From Hirundichthys speculiger (taxonomy: Eukaryota; Chordata; Actinopteri; Beloniformes; Exocoetidae), in assembly GCA_018398805.1 (NCBI GenBank), contig JAGFBZ010001170.1, positions 1,885,001 through 1,949,000 of the forward strand: DNA of 64,000 bases, written 5' to 3'. Of the stretch, positions 22,415-34,049 are shown in pieces. Position 1 is the first letter of the stretch, and the number at the start of each line of letters is the position of its first letter. The notes under the pieces are model-generated. The model was not told where the DNA came from. It ran no database searches and saw only the letters and a program-made list of their open reading frames with translations. The position numbers and the translations under genes are program-made.

Positions 22415-23619
22415 TCCCCAATGAACTTAAAGCGGCCATTTGTGTTGGAAAACTCTAAACTCCATGTCTTAAAAGGTCTATACATATAATATATTCTGGT
22501 TTATCCCATATATATTAGTGTTTGTCTTTTTTTAATGGTGATCTTAGATTTTTTTTTAAGACATTGCTAAACTATAGCAGTGATGAATGGACTGTTAAAC
22601 TGGAAAGTATTCAGTCTTTTTTTTTTCTTTAATTTCTTTTGAGCCTTACCAAGAAATGGAAAGGAACCAGAAAACACTTTAGGTACTATGTACCACTATT
22701 TTTTTTGACATGTATGTAAACTTAAACTATAATCTATTTAAATTGTGTTTGATTTAAATACAGATATTATGAAATGTTTTTGTCTCTGCTTTTTAATTAT
22801 TTTTTAATTATTTGTGAATTATTAGTTTCTGTATAGAATATTACTGCAGCATTAGTCAACCATGTTCAATATGGTGTTATTTAAAAGAAGAGCATAAAAA
22901 CTGACAACCATTGGGCAAATAGCTGTAAGGTGGACTGGTACCACGTTTGACCATGTGGGGGCAGTGTTGACAGTGTTGATAAACCTGTAATTAAAGTTGC
23001 GTGTTTCTTTCCTGTTAATATTCTGGCTTCTGGTATAGCAGGTCAGCAGTCCCAAGAAAATCCAGAAATTGTAAAATGCACTACAAGCGGAAATTTCAGT
23101 TCATTATAAAGTATTTGAAATCTTAATTGTTCTCCCTCTACTTTGTTTTAGTGACTCTCATGTTAACTTCTCAGATCTGCTTTTATTTGATTTTATTTGA
23201 GGTTGCAAAAATGGTGGACGTCTTCCTTTGGTCCACATTTGCGGAAAAACTAGTTACAGTGTCATGAATTTTATTCTACAACTACTTGTGGTTTCCAGGC
23301 TATCTGCACGCACGTGCAGAGGCAACGCCCACCTAAGTAGACAAAACCCGCCCGTTTTCTGAACGCTTTTATACCCAACTGAGTGACAAGTGGCTGGGCT
23401 CGAAACGTGAAATGAATAGTTTAATGTACGTTAGTTATTTGAGTTGCGTGTCAGAGCCTTAATTAAACCTGTATCGATGCATTTTACGTAAACTGGCAAA
23501 GTGCAAGTTGTATTCAATCTGAAGTACCTTCAGGGTTGGTTAAGTCAGAGAAAGTCCCTGGCAAACAACGGAAATGTGTGTTTTTACCTCCAGAATAAGA
23601 GTATATGTGTTCATATATA
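22415..23619. other. Intergenic DNA between akap10 and the MITE
   Basis: The spacer is A/T-rich with poly-T runs and has a short GC-richer patch at about 23295-23420. I see no gene or nameable repeat in it. Confidence 0.5.
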
Positions 23620-23985
23620 CAGTCATGGAAAAAATTATTAGACCACAATTTTTTCTTCACTTTCTTGTTCATTTTAATACCTGGTACCACTAAACGTCAT
23701 CATGTGACTAAAACAGACAGAAAAGAAAACACTGAATGCATAAAAGCAGTGTTTTTGGCAGTACAACGCCATAGGTATTGATGTAAAAACTTAAGTGATT
23801 TAGGTTATAATCAAGAAAACCATGGAAAATGGTAAGATATCAGCTCTTAAATAAAACTCTCATGAGCAATCTTTGTGGTTATCGTTATGTTTGTCCAAAC
23901 AAATGCACCTTTAGTTGTAACAGGCATTAAAATGAGCAAGAAACTGAAGAAAACAAGGGTGGTCTAATAATTTTTTCCATGACTG
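23620..23985 (-). mobile_element. 366-bp Tc1/mariner-type MITE (copy 2, inverted)
   Basis: This has the same terminal repeats and body as the copy at 12103-12469, but in reverse orientation, with only scattered differences visible by eye. The left flank is TA (23618-23619). The right end runs into CATATATA, so the right TA is mutated or merged with the adjoining TA microsatellite. Confidence 0.88.
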
Positions 23986-24086
<101 letters not shown>

Positions 24087-24359
24087 TAAGATCGTTTGGA
24101 GACTCATTAAAAAAAATGACACGCTTTAGCCTCACTTTTAACCAGTTTGAATCAAAACCTGTAAAACACGCCCAAAAAGCATGGTTTGATGTTGGGGTTA
24201 GTTTGGGCTGACTTAATAACTAACTGTTCCCAGAAGTTGAGAATGCAAAGTACTCATGACTTCGGATTCAAAATGTAGCTCCAGTTATATTGCCCTTTTC
24301 AGTGATTCATCTAAAACCACAGTACGGGATGAGCGAATCTTGGCCGTCGGGATTTTATT

Positions 24360-24931
24360 TTGAAAATCCTATCCGGAAGTTACATCTGTAGCGTACATTA
24401 ACTTGACGTTGCACTTGACGCGAAAGGAAGAGCGCTGCGCTCCGCTGTGCTGACCTAGGCGGAGGAAGTATCCCGGTGGAGAACCAGAGGAGCGCTGCTC
24501 CGGGATATATTTGTGTTTCTGGTTTGAGCTCTGGGTTTAATTACTTTCCCTTCACTGATATGTCGGCTGCAGTTAAGGGTGTAGGGGAAAAAAAAAAAAA
24601 GCATCTTGAGTGGCACATTTGCTTTTATACCAGCCTGAGTGCGCCGGCGCGGATGACCTGACTTTATTATATCATCATCACTCACGCCACATTGTTCTTC
24701 GTAGTTTCTTCTCCAGACCAGATGTTCCGGGGACTAACACCCTCACTGCTACAGCAGCCGCCGCGGACGCCCTGTGACTGCAGTCTCTCTTTAGCTCATG
24801 TAGTGCTGGGCAGGAGGTTGAACTTGAAGTCTCGCTCTTGAAGGCAAATGCATTCGCTCCTGAGCCGGGAGAAGAAAGAAGAAGAAGTCGGGTTCGGGAT
24901 CGATCTGGGCTTTCTGCCGCAAGCTGCCACC
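24360..24931 (+). promoter_or_regulatory. CpG-rich promoter and 5' UTR of the LHFPL-family gene
   Basis: CpG density rises sharply from about 24340 and stays high into exon 1. An ETS-type CCGGAAGT lies at 24373-24380. Two GAGCGCTGC-like copies, at about 24430 and 24490, sit in the likely core. No TATA box is placed convincingly. A poly-A stretch at 24588-24600 interrupts the region. The exact start site and any 5' UTR intron are unknown. Confidence 0.5.
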
Positions 24932-25186
24932 ATGTTCAGCTGTGTGGGCTGCTTCTGGGTGCTCCTCTCCTCCGCTCTGGTGGCCGTCTGCAGCTTCAGC
25001 TTCATCTCTCCCGCCTGGATCGTTAAGGACCAGCTGAGGACCAGTCACCAGCATCACCCCGCCGGAAAGGACTCCGTGAGCTTCGGTTTGCTGTGGCACT
25101 GCTCCGAGTCTCTGGATCACATGTACCGGTGCTACACCTTCGGGGGACTGGGCAAATTCGCAGAGATCCCCTCCAGCTCTTGGCAG
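24932..25186 (+). CDS. LHFPL-family tetraspan membrane protein (LHFPL7/TMEM211-like), coding exon 1
   Basis: The exon encodes 85 aa and ends in phase 0 at CAG|GTAGTA. It opens MFSCVGCFWVLLSSALVAVC, the first transmembrane segment (about residues 5-28). The first extracellular loop follows, with the FISPAWI motif, a GLLWHC motif, a CYTFGGL motif, and the family's IPSSSWQ at the exon end. This order (TM1, ...PxW..., G.....C, C....., IPS.xWQ) is the LHFPL pattern. Within the family it looks closest to LHFPL7/TMEM211 from memory, so I give no firm symbol. I chose the ATG at 24932 because of its GCCACCATGT context and because TM1 follows at once. An in-frame ATG at 24848 would add 28 charged residues. 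LHFPL proteins act as membrane partners of receptors or channels; this member's role is unknown. The gene continues at 62935 after a 37.7 kb intron. Confidence 0.82.
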
Positions 25187-25877
25187 GTAGTAAAGTCCAC
25201 CTATGTCCGTCACGTGTGGATGGATGAGAGCATGTGGAGCATCAAGTGGGTAGGGCATGATAATGAAGAGACAGCAGGCAGTGGTCTTTCTGTAGTCAAA
25301 AATTAACAAATGTCCAGTTTCTAGTCAAAAATAAGTACATCTGAGTCAATGATCCAATCACATCAAAGCAAAATTACAGCTGTAAATTAAGAAAATTGTG
25401 CCTAATTCAGGAGAAGGGCTCTTGATTGAGACATTTAATCAAGCGAGATTGTTAAGCCATTATGTGCCTTTTCACCTCAAAGCATGTTTTAACTAAAAAT
25501 ACTGGTTCAGAACTCTTGTAACGATGTACAAAACTCTTTCACTAACCTACAGTCTTGTCATTTTATCAAAATTCTAATGACTTGAAAACTTATTTTCCTC
25601 TCACCTCGATATACAAACAGAAAATGAAATGCAGGAGCCTGACTCTTTTAAGCCTTAAATAGAATTGAATACTAATTCATATAGCTGTATATATATATAT
25701 CTGTATCAGTCTACTTAAAATGAGTTAAATCTGTGCTTTCCTCTGAGGGAGGTCACATTAAGTATCATCATATTCTTCTGAACATTGTGGGATTTTTTAC
25801 TTTGTGTACATATTTAGAGGCCAAGATATTGGTCTTTTTGTGGTGAATGATGATTATTATTAAATAATAGCTGATTA

Positions 25878-25997
25878 TCCATCCATCATCCATACCTGTT
25901 TAGTCCTATACAGGGTCACGGGATCAGCTGGAGCCTATCCCAGCTCTCTTTGAGCGAAAGGCAAGTACACCCTGGACAGGTTGCTAGTCCATCACTG
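25878..25997 (-). mobile_element. 5'-truncated SINE copy, minus strand
   Basis: The sequence is the complement of the 3' part of the SINE at 2329-2695: a CCATCCATCATCC tail, then GGGTCACGGGATCAGCTGGA and GCCTATCCCAGCTCTCTTTG. The flanks AATAGCTGATTA (25866-25877) and AATAGCCAATTA (25998-26009) match at 10 of 12 positions, as expected of an aged target duplication. Confidence 0.72.
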
Positions 25998-27619
25998 AAT
26001 AGCCAATTAATCCATCTTAATAAAGAGACTGAAAAGTAAATGTATATGGTCAATTAAAGGAGGTATTATCACCCTTTTCAAAAGATGAAACAATTTCCTG
26101 AGGTCCTAAAGCCACTCTATGTAATACCATTTCTGACCACATGGGAGCATATAGATGGGCTCTGTTGGAATAAGAGCCACAATACTGCGCTAATGAGTGG
26201 GGACAGTCCAGCATGTCTTGTAATACTCCTTATATTTGGTCTCACTCACGCTTCATCGTGTCTTATTTATGCCAGGGGCTCACCGTGTGGCCAAAACATG
26301 ATTAATTTTTTTATTTTTTTGTCATTCTGATATCTTGCGATATGCTGCCCCCATCGGGACAGAAGATAAAACATCTGCAACATCCTTTGGTTGGTCACAA
26401 TGCCACAGAGATACAGGATAATACTCAAGCATATTTGTAAGCCGTTTTAGGTGTAATAAATGCAGAATAATGTGAAGTTTAGGGTGAAGATAAAGATGGG
26501 GAGTCTAGATAGATTTGACTCTGATCTGGGAGGTGTGATGACACGGAGCCCTGCAAATCTGAATGGTTCACTGAATGACATGTTTTCAGACCTAAAGAGC
26601 CCAAAACACAGTTAAGGTTGCATTATTTAAAAGTTTTTGAGTTAATAATTACTTCATACTCCAAAATATGTGGCCTCAAGCACATAGAAAGTGTTTTTTT
26701 TTTCCCATGGGGGGGAGGGGGGGGAAGACCTTATCACAATAATGACATCTTCTTTTGATAAACAAAAGGAGCATCCAGGGGGGGGGAAAACTGCATGAGA
26801 GCACATAGATACAATGCCATTTATTAGTTAGTCTTATCTAAAAAACAAAACAAAACAAAACAAAACACAGGGATGACTCAGAGCCTTTCAGTGAGGAAAA
26901 TAATTCAGTGATCGGGAGGAGAGCGCGTCATACAGAGCAGCATCTGCAGCACAGCATGGCAGACACACATCAAAGCTGTGCAAGTGGCACCAGGTTGGCA
27001 GGTGGCTCGGCGATCAGGACTCCCCACTAGCAGGGATTTCAGCTTCCTCTCGCTCGGACCCGGCCGGTGAAGGCGCGAGTGGACCGTGCGAAGGCTGCAA
27101 ACAGCTGTGCAGTTATAACAACAACAAGCATTGTCGCAGATGGGATGTCTCAGGGTGAACATTTGCATTAATGTGCCAGTGCTGAACTGCGTCTGTGAAT
27201 ATAAGGCTTTGACTTTGAGAAAAGTTTAGAAATCCGTGTTTTGTTAAGGAGAGTATAAAAGCCTGTGAGAGTACACCCCCCCCCCCCCACCCCCACCGCC
27301 TCTGAAGATATAATTTATGTATGAAGGTGAATTAGCATTTGAAAGGGTCTTATTAATAAGTGCTGTTTGTGAGATCGTAGTCTACGGGCTGAACCTGCAG
27401 AGATGGTCTGGGTTTTCTGTGTGTACGGTTCATCTTATTTACACTAGTTGGCCATAAGTTGAAAACCTCCTGCCTTAAACCTGTATATGTTCAGCTTGTG
27501 TTGACAAGACCTTGCTTGATTAGGATTTATTTTCCGTTGCATCTCACAGATCCCCTATCAAAGATGCTTTGCTCCCTATGCACATCAGCAAGCCCTCGGC
27601 GCCCATGAACATGTCAAAG
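25998..27619. other. Intron stretch with homopolymers and a CpG-rich island
   Basis: The stretch contains G runs at 26709-26724 and 26778-26786, an AAAAC repeat at about 26840-26867, a CpG-rich block at about 26915-27190, and a C run at 27275-27288. No transposon termini or exons were recognised. Confidence 0.5.
26915..27190. promoter_or_regulatory. Intronic CpG-rich block of unknown function
   Basis: About 275 bp are clearly richer in CpG than the surrounding intron (for example GAGCGCGTC, GGCTCGGCGATC, CTCGGACCCGGCCGG, GGCGCGAGTGGACCG). No repeat ends bound it. It might be an intragenic promoter or regulatory element; the sequence alone does not prove either. Confidence 0.3.
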
Positions 27620-27627
27620 GTTTAAGC

Positions 27628-28124
27628 CAGTGGTTCTTAACCTGGGTTCGATTGAACCCTAGGGGTTTGTTGAGTGAGTCTCAGGGGTTCAGCGGAGGTC
27701 AAGACACCTGACTCGTATGATTCATGATGACTCGCCCCGCTTGGCCATCACTGACTACAGGTGATCACAGTAGTGATCACAGTAGTCGACTTATGACTGT
27801 TGTGATGGTACGCTGTGTGATTTATTTAATATTTTAATCCATACTAACTATGTTGAGGAAAAAAAGAAAGTGGTCGGATAAAGCAGGTTTAAAAAATGAA
27901 TGATAAATACAATAAATAATAAGTAAGTAATGCAGTTCATACATTGTGTTGGTTTTGTTCTTTGAACACAGTGACGTTAATGCACGTTTTGTTTTGTACC
28001 TTTTTGTACCTTGAATTCGGGAAAAAAAAATCATATTTTATTTTTCAATAAAGAAGGGTTCGGTGAATGTGCAAATGAAACTGGTGGGGTTTTCAGTACC
28101 TTCCAACAAGGTTAAGAACCACTG
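27628..28124. mobile_element. 497-bp non-autonomous hAT element with exact 8-bp target duplication
   Basis: The ends are CAGTGGTTCTTAACCTGGGT and the complementary AGGTTAAGAACCACTG, a classic hAT terminus. GTTTAAGC occurs exactly at 27620-27627 and 28125-28132. No transposase is encoded. Confidence 0.92.
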
Positions 28125-28132
28125 GTTTAAGC

Positions 28133-28870
28133 AGTTGTTCTTACTTTGACTGGGACTATCCACTACATAGTAGGAAGACCTTACATTTAGAGCAGGTCAT
28201 CTTAACCAGAGTTATTCTCCTCACCACCCAGTGGTTTTGATATGTGGCTGATTGGTGTATATTCACTCACTAATATATATCCTGAACCAAATCTCAGTCC
28301 GATATAGTGTTTAAGGTCCATTTGGCTAAAATCAGGGAGCAGTAAGCCAGTTTTTAGTGAGTTAATAAGTGTCCTGCCTGTTATGAGTTCTTCTCCCACT
28401 GTGTTAGTGAGGACGAGGTTGATGGAGCTGCTTTCCTGTGCAAGGCGACTTGTATTATTACGGCTGCGAACCCCAGTGCACGATCCCAATCCCACAGCCA
28501 TTAATAAAGTTGAAGGGGCCATTAAGTTTTCATCAGAGCCACTTTATTACTCCACCACTCCTCACTGATGTGCGCATCATTTTGTTGATGCCTTCCATTT
28601 CCAACTTGTCAACAACCTACACACAAAAACACAAACCCGTACAGAATGTGCAGTTTGTGTCTCGCGCAACAACACTGTTTTTAGTGCTGTGTGTAAAAAA
28701 ACTAAGTCCAGTCTCTGGTACTTCCAAGTTTGTGCATATTGGGACGTATTAAAAATCATCTGGTCACTTTCCAGGTCTTAAAATGTAATGAGTACAAGCT
28801 CAGATGAAGAACAAAAGCACAATATTTTATGCTAAGTCATGATTCATTGTTCAGAAACTAAACCAAAGTG
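28133..28870. other. Intron stretch without recognised features
   Basis: Nothing nameable was found between the hAT element and the Tc1 relic. The open frames here (for example 28202-28522 minus and 28438-28752 plus) resemble no family I know. Confidence 0.4.
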
Positions 28871-28879
28871 CAGAAACAT

Positions 28880-29440
28880 TGTCTGACAAAAACTAGACAC
28901 ACCCTCACTATTTTCATACGAGTTAAGAGAGCAAGTAGCAGCCAGGTGATCTGTAAAAGCAGAAGTTTTGTTGAAGTCTTTTTGGTCTGAAGTATTCAGG
29001 TTTGTGTTAAGATGTTATCAAGGAGAAAAGACATCAGTCATGATCTTACAGAAGCGATTGTTGCTGCCAGTCAGTTTGGGGAGGATTTCAAGGCCATTCC
29101 CAAGCTATTTGAATACTGTCTTCTACAGCGAGTAATATTATTCAAATATGGAACAACATTCTAGATGTATTTCCAGAATTATCACAGGTGGACATAAACC
29201 CAAGGTCAGACTGTGCAATACTCTGAGAAACTGCAAAAAACTCAAAAAGCTGCTGTACATTTCAGACTCCACAGACCCCAGTTAGCATTTAAATGCTTAA
29301 ATTAATAACAGACCAGACAGAAAAAATAGATCTAAAGTGAAGAAGTATGGCTTCTTTTTAAGGGCTGTCGGGAGAAAGGTCGATCTCTGAAAAGAACACA
29401 GCAGCATAGCAGAGGTTTGAAAAGTTAGGTGAAAAAAAAC
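28880..29440 (+). mobile_element. Tc1-like transposon relic, truncated
   Basis: A TIR-like start (ACTAGACACACCCTCACTAT region, about 28896) is followed by transposase remnants on the plus strand. The segment at 29012-29115 reads MLSRRKDISHDLTEAIVAAS and on through GEDFKAIPKLFEY, the N-terminal DNA-binding motif of a Tc1 lineage. Broken matches to the following part appear near 29207 (a RSD..AIL.ETAKN pattern) and 29343 (a KKYGFFLRAVGRK pattern). The catalytic half is gone. Confidence 0.68.
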
Positions 29441-29460
29441 AAACAAATGTTTTGACTATA

Positions 29461-29913
29461 TAGTGATTCCTCACCAATTCACGCTTTAAGTTCAGCGGTT
29501 TTAGTTATTCGGGATTTTTTTCAGAAATATATAATATTTAAAAAAAATCAAGAAAAAATTGCAGAAACATCACAGGATGTTGTGCGTGTTCTCTCGCAGC
29601 AAAGAAATGCTTGTGAGCCAGCCTGGCCCCTTTAAGAAGGTGGCCTTATGGGTAATGTAGTGTGTGTGTCGTGGGACGGCAGAATGAAAACAAGGTTACT
29701 ACGGTTCAGAGACCAGAGGCTGTGAAGGTAACAGAAACACCACAGTTGAGCCTTTGTCTTGTTTCGCTGCAGTGTCTCGCTACTTTAATGTGGTTTTTAA
29801 ACATATTTTAAACACATTATTTAGGCTCGGGGGGCTCTGGCGCCAGTTCGTGGATTTTGATTCTCGCGGGGGGGCGCCAGTCCCCATTAACCGTGAAAAA
29901 TAAGGGATCGCTG
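29461..29913. mobile_element. 453-bp TA-flanked DNA element with TAGTGATTCC / GGGATCGCTG ends
   Basis: The left end TAGTGATTCCTCACCAATTC pairs imperfectly with the complement of the right end AAAATAAGGGATCGCTG. TA flanks both sides (29459-29460 and 29914-29915). The right half has a GC-rich patch with two GGCGCCAGT copies (about 29839 and 29872). It is most likely a Tc1/mariner-superfamily MITE; there is no transposase. Confidence 0.6.
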
Positions 29914-29915
29914 TA

Positions 29916-30866
29916 ATACATAAAGCATCAGAAACCTCTCATATTTGTTTATCGTGGTATTAGAGGGTTGATGATTTGGGCTTGTTTTGTAGCCACAGGA
30001 TCTGAGCTGACCGTGAACTCCTTTGTATACCAGTTTATTCAAATATGAGCAAATCACCAACAGAGTGGCTGATAAAGAAAACAATCAGAATGTGCGATGG
30101 CCCGGGACTTGAAGAGAGCCGCCCGTAAACAAATACCTCCAAACCCCAGTGAACTGAAGTAAAATGGACCATAATTCCATTTATGTGAAACTGATAATGT
30201 CACAGAGAGCCAGATTATTATTTTTTTTACAATTATGTCCTGATATGTAAAGTCTTGGAACTGAAGGAATGTACAGTTTTTAACATGACTATAGTAAAGA
30301 CACTGAAACGTGCTCCACAAGCTGTAGGTGTTTGTGTTAGTGGGACTAAGCTGCTACCACACACTGAGCCCTGTTGTCTCCATCAGAGTGGAAGAGTCTG
30401 GTCTTGGCTTACTTTGAAAAGTCAGGCTGAGCCCTGCGGATGGTGTGTGAGTGAACCAGAGGACAGGATGGGACGTGGAAGGAGGTGGTGGAAGGGAGAT
30501 GATGCTCCCTGTGAGGCTGGCCTACTTGTACTGTAGTTTCCCTCTGCTGGCTTTTTCTGTTGTTGCTCCGTTCTCAAAAGCTTTTGCTCTGGAAAGCTCT
30601 GCTGAGCTCCGGCACTGCTGGCGCTCTGGAGCACAAGGCTGCAGGCCATTGTCAAGCTGGCAGGGCCACTGCCTTCATTTCGGCACAGACACACTCATGC
30701 TCACGCCTGTGAGATCTGAAAGTACGTGGCAAACAATCACTTGTTTTTGTAGCATTCATTCATGCCATGTGCTGGGGATGGTGATAATGGGAAAGATTTC
30801 CATTTATATGAACAAAGGCAGCTCCTGGGTCATTTGTCCATGCATGTCAGTGGCATCTATGCTGCA
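29916..30866. other. Intron stretch without recognised features
   Basis: The open frame 30451-30939 (plus) has no recognisable motif, and its end overlaps the neighbouring transposon. I see nothing else. Confidence 0.4.
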
Positions 30867-31960
30867 GTCACGTGCAAAAGTCTGCACTCCTTCTTTTCAT
30901 GCTATTTTGTGTAAAGATGTAAAAATCATATGGTTATAGGTAGTCATTAGAATATGCACAGATCTCTTAAGGAATTATGCCATAAGAATTAGGCCATTCC
31001 AAAACCTTGATTTTTATTTTTTATTTTTTTAGCCATTCTGATATGCAGTAGATTTGCTGGTGTGTTTCGAATCATTGTCCTGTTGCCTCACTTTTGTCTC
31101 CAGAATACTACAATACTCATGTTTACAGAGGAGTTCATGGTTTCCTCAATGACTGTGAGGTTCTCGGGTTGATTTGATTGACACAAATCAACCTCGAATC
31201 ATCGCCCCTCTCCTGCCGTGCTTGACAGTGGGTACAAGGAGTTTCAGCTGAAATTCTGTCTTTGCTTTTTAACCAAACATGGTGGTGGCTGTCAAGGCCA
31301 AACAACAGCTTGGTCTCATCTATTCATCTGTCCATGCAGTTTTCTGAACCTACCGTTTTCTTTTTAGTCAGAAGAGGCTTTTTCTTGGCAACCTTTCCAA
31401 GCAAACTAGATTTGTTCAGTCTTCGTCTAATTGTGCTGTCATGGACTTCAGCTTTTAAAATACTCAGGGAGGCCTGTAGATTCTGACATGTAACTTGTTT
31501 TTTTTCCCTTCATATTTCTCTGATCTTGCGCTACAGTAACTGTAACTTTCTCTCTTGGAAAGACTGGCAACTGTCTTGAATACGTCTCACTTGTGAACTA
31601 TGTTTCTCACGGTAGAACATTGAACTCCATTATTGTTTGGAAATGGCTTTGTGACCTCTTTCAAACAGATGATGGTTTTCCTTGCTGGCACACATTTAAC
31701 ACATACCTGAATGGTCAAAACCGGCAAACTGCTAAAATGTTTTACAGAAGTCTGCACACCTGATGCTGTGTGACAATGGGGCTGACAATCAGCACCACCG
31801 ACCTCAAAAGTGCCCTGTTAAAAAAAGTGGTAAGGGGGTACTTAGTATTACCTACAGTTTCCTTTTCTTTTCACTAATTTTTGACTTTATTATTGTTGAA
31901 TAAATAATGGCACAGTAAAACACAGCTGTGCATTTTATTTTCCTAATACTAAGACATATT
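30867..31960 (-). mobile_element. Tc1-like transposon relic, minus strand, second lineage
   Basis: The plus strand shows the complement of a decayed Tc1 transposase gene well known from fish genomes. Landmarks are ATCATTGTCCTGTTGC (about 31070), GTGCTTGACAGTGGGTACAA (about 31218), AGAAGAGGCTTTTTCTTGGC (about 31370), and GACTGGCAACTGTCTTGAAT (about 31561). No intact frame remains. The termini are diverged, so the limits are approximate. Confidence 0.75.
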
Positions 31961-32014
31961 TATGTTTTGACATGAAAATTAAAAAAAAAGTTTCTCAATT
32001 ACATTAAGTTATCC

Positions 32015-32658
32015 CAGTGCTTCTCAATTATTTTCTGCTGCGCTCCCCCAGGAAGAAGAAAACATCCCCCCCGTCCACCCCCCCCACCACAACTATAAAT
32101 AGTATCATTTGTCTATAAAATTGTTACAAGTACACCTCTGCATAACACTGTGTCCCTATTAACATTAAGAGAAGCAAAAGAGAAAGAAATATACATCAAC
32201 TTATAACAAATAATAACTTTATTAAAATAGTTTTTTAGTCTGTAAAGATTTAAAGTGTATCAATCCCACTGTAGTCACAGTGAAGCCAAGCGCTACATCA
32301 GCATCGTCATATTTCCTCTTCTTAACTTTCTGGTGACTTTCCTTTGTCTCATTACCTCCATCTCTCTCCGTCTTTCTTTTCATCCATCTTAAATAGTTTT
32401 CCCTGGTGTCTCTTGAGGGTTGGTTCACCTCATATCTCCTGCTCTGTGCTGTGTGCGCACATGTCTGCGCAAAAAAAAAACCACAATATAGCTAATGCTC
32501 CCTGCGCACACTGTGACAATGAGAGCGCCACTGCCTCCTACTGTAGTAAATGTGCAATTACACTTGATTCCAGTACGGCAAAAAATAAAAAAAAAGAAGC
32601 ATGTTCCCTGGGGTCACCCCCCCCCCAGGGGTCGCGCCCCACTATTTGAGAAGGACTG
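32015..32658 (-). mobile_element. 644-bp hAT element keeping a transposase N-terminal remnant, exact 8-bp target duplication
   Basis: The ends are CAGTGCTTCTCAATTATTTT and the complementary CTATTTGAGAAGGACTG. AGTTATCC occurs exactly at 32007-32014 and 32659-32666. On the minus strand the frame 32428-32222 contains KRKYDDADVALGFTVTT, which resembles the N terminus of hAT transposases that precedes the BED-type zinc finger. The element is therefore probably an internally deleted derivative of a full hAT transposon. C runs lie at about 32067-32087 and 32618-32628. Confidence 0.82.
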
Positions 32659-32666
32659 AGTTATCC

Positions 32667-34041
32667 TAATCGTATTTGTATGCCATACTTAAGCTGATTG
32701 ATGTAGTACAGCACATAGAACTGTTTCAAAAATCAATGCTCTGGAAATAGTCCCTTCAAGATGGGTGTTTTCCACATAAATAACCACTTCTGCTTGTTTC
32801 TGCTGCGTTAAGTGAAATTCCCTCAGCGTGTCCGGAGTGCAGTGGTGGTGGTGTGAGCCTTTTTGCATTTGCTTGATTATATTTATGTTGCCTTGAAGTC
32901 GATGTAAGTGTGAGAAAGTGTGTGCTGCAGGGGTGGTTGCCTGCTTGGACTTGTCACTTGGAGGAGTTGCGCTGTGAGCTGCTGCTTGGTAAAGTGTGAA
33001 GGAGGAGGAGAGCACCTGCCAGAAAACATTTTCACCTTAACTTGTTAACAGCTTATGCGCCTCCAGCTGCTTCGCGGCACTAAACACTGGAGCTGAATTA
33101 GCTTGGCGTCCGTAGCTGCCAGCCTACAGTCCAGCGCACACATACACAATGGCGTCTACGTGCGTCTAGGAGGGGAGGTGTGGCGCCTCAGTGCTCTTGG
33201 ATTACACTGCATATGATTTGCTCTTCGCTGTGCTTGCATGCACACATGCTGGAGGTTTCTTGCAGTACATGCCCGCTGAAAGCGAGGGTCATCTTGAATG
33301 AGGGGTGGCTCAGCTCCAGGAGCACTGATTGCAAAAAAATGTTTGAGTTTGTCTCCATCTTTTGTCTGTCTGGGCCAGAAATGGCAGTTTGTCAAATCTT
33401 AGATTCTGGGCTGTGGAGGAAGACGTGTGACTGGCTGCCGCGGAAATCCTTTTACACATGAGACAAAAACCGTCTGCCCATGTTGTCTTCCCCACATGCC
33501 AAGAAGATGAATTGTAGACGTTACTGGAGATGTTTTACCGTGCCTAATTGCCAGTTGCCTATGAAGAACACTTACTGGTGCATAAACCATGCTAGACGCT
33601 CATTTCATCACTCAGTGAGCCAGAACTACTTTTAAGTAGGCAGATAACTCCTTGAATAAAATTCACTTATGATTCCTTTGTCTGGCTGTTGCACGGCTTT
33701 TTGTGTTTGCCGTTTTTTTTTATTAATGTCAATATGTACAAGGGATTAATCTGTGAAAATGTGTTCAGTTCGAAACAACCCTTAATTTTCCTGTGGTATT
33801 ATATATTTTAAAAAAGACAGAATGAATGTGTGTGAATGGATAAATGGCTCCTTCCACATGGTAGATCTGCCATTAATGCCATGAAAGGCACACGGAAGAG
33901 GAATAGCGCTCCGAGAATGACGAAGGAGAAAAAGGCGGAGGAAGGTTGTGGATGTTAATATGGGAACTTATCAGTTTATCAAAGAAGCCAAGAACTGAAA
34001 GAACTGAAGCAAATCCAGGTTGAAAACGGAAATAAAGTCTG
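32667..34041. other. Intron stretch, unique-looking sequence
   Basis: I recognised no transposon ends or exons. The part 33050-33180 is somewhat CpG-richer than its surroundings. Confidence 0.4.
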
Positions 34042-34049
34042 GTCTGGCT

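Noticed and set aside
24791..25309. 172-aa minus-strand open frame
   Set aside because: It is the antisense of the LHFPL-type exon 1 in GC-rich DNA, with no recognisable domain.
30451..30939. 162-aa plus-strand open frame
   Set aside because: It has no domain, no splice context, and its end reads into a Tc1 relic.
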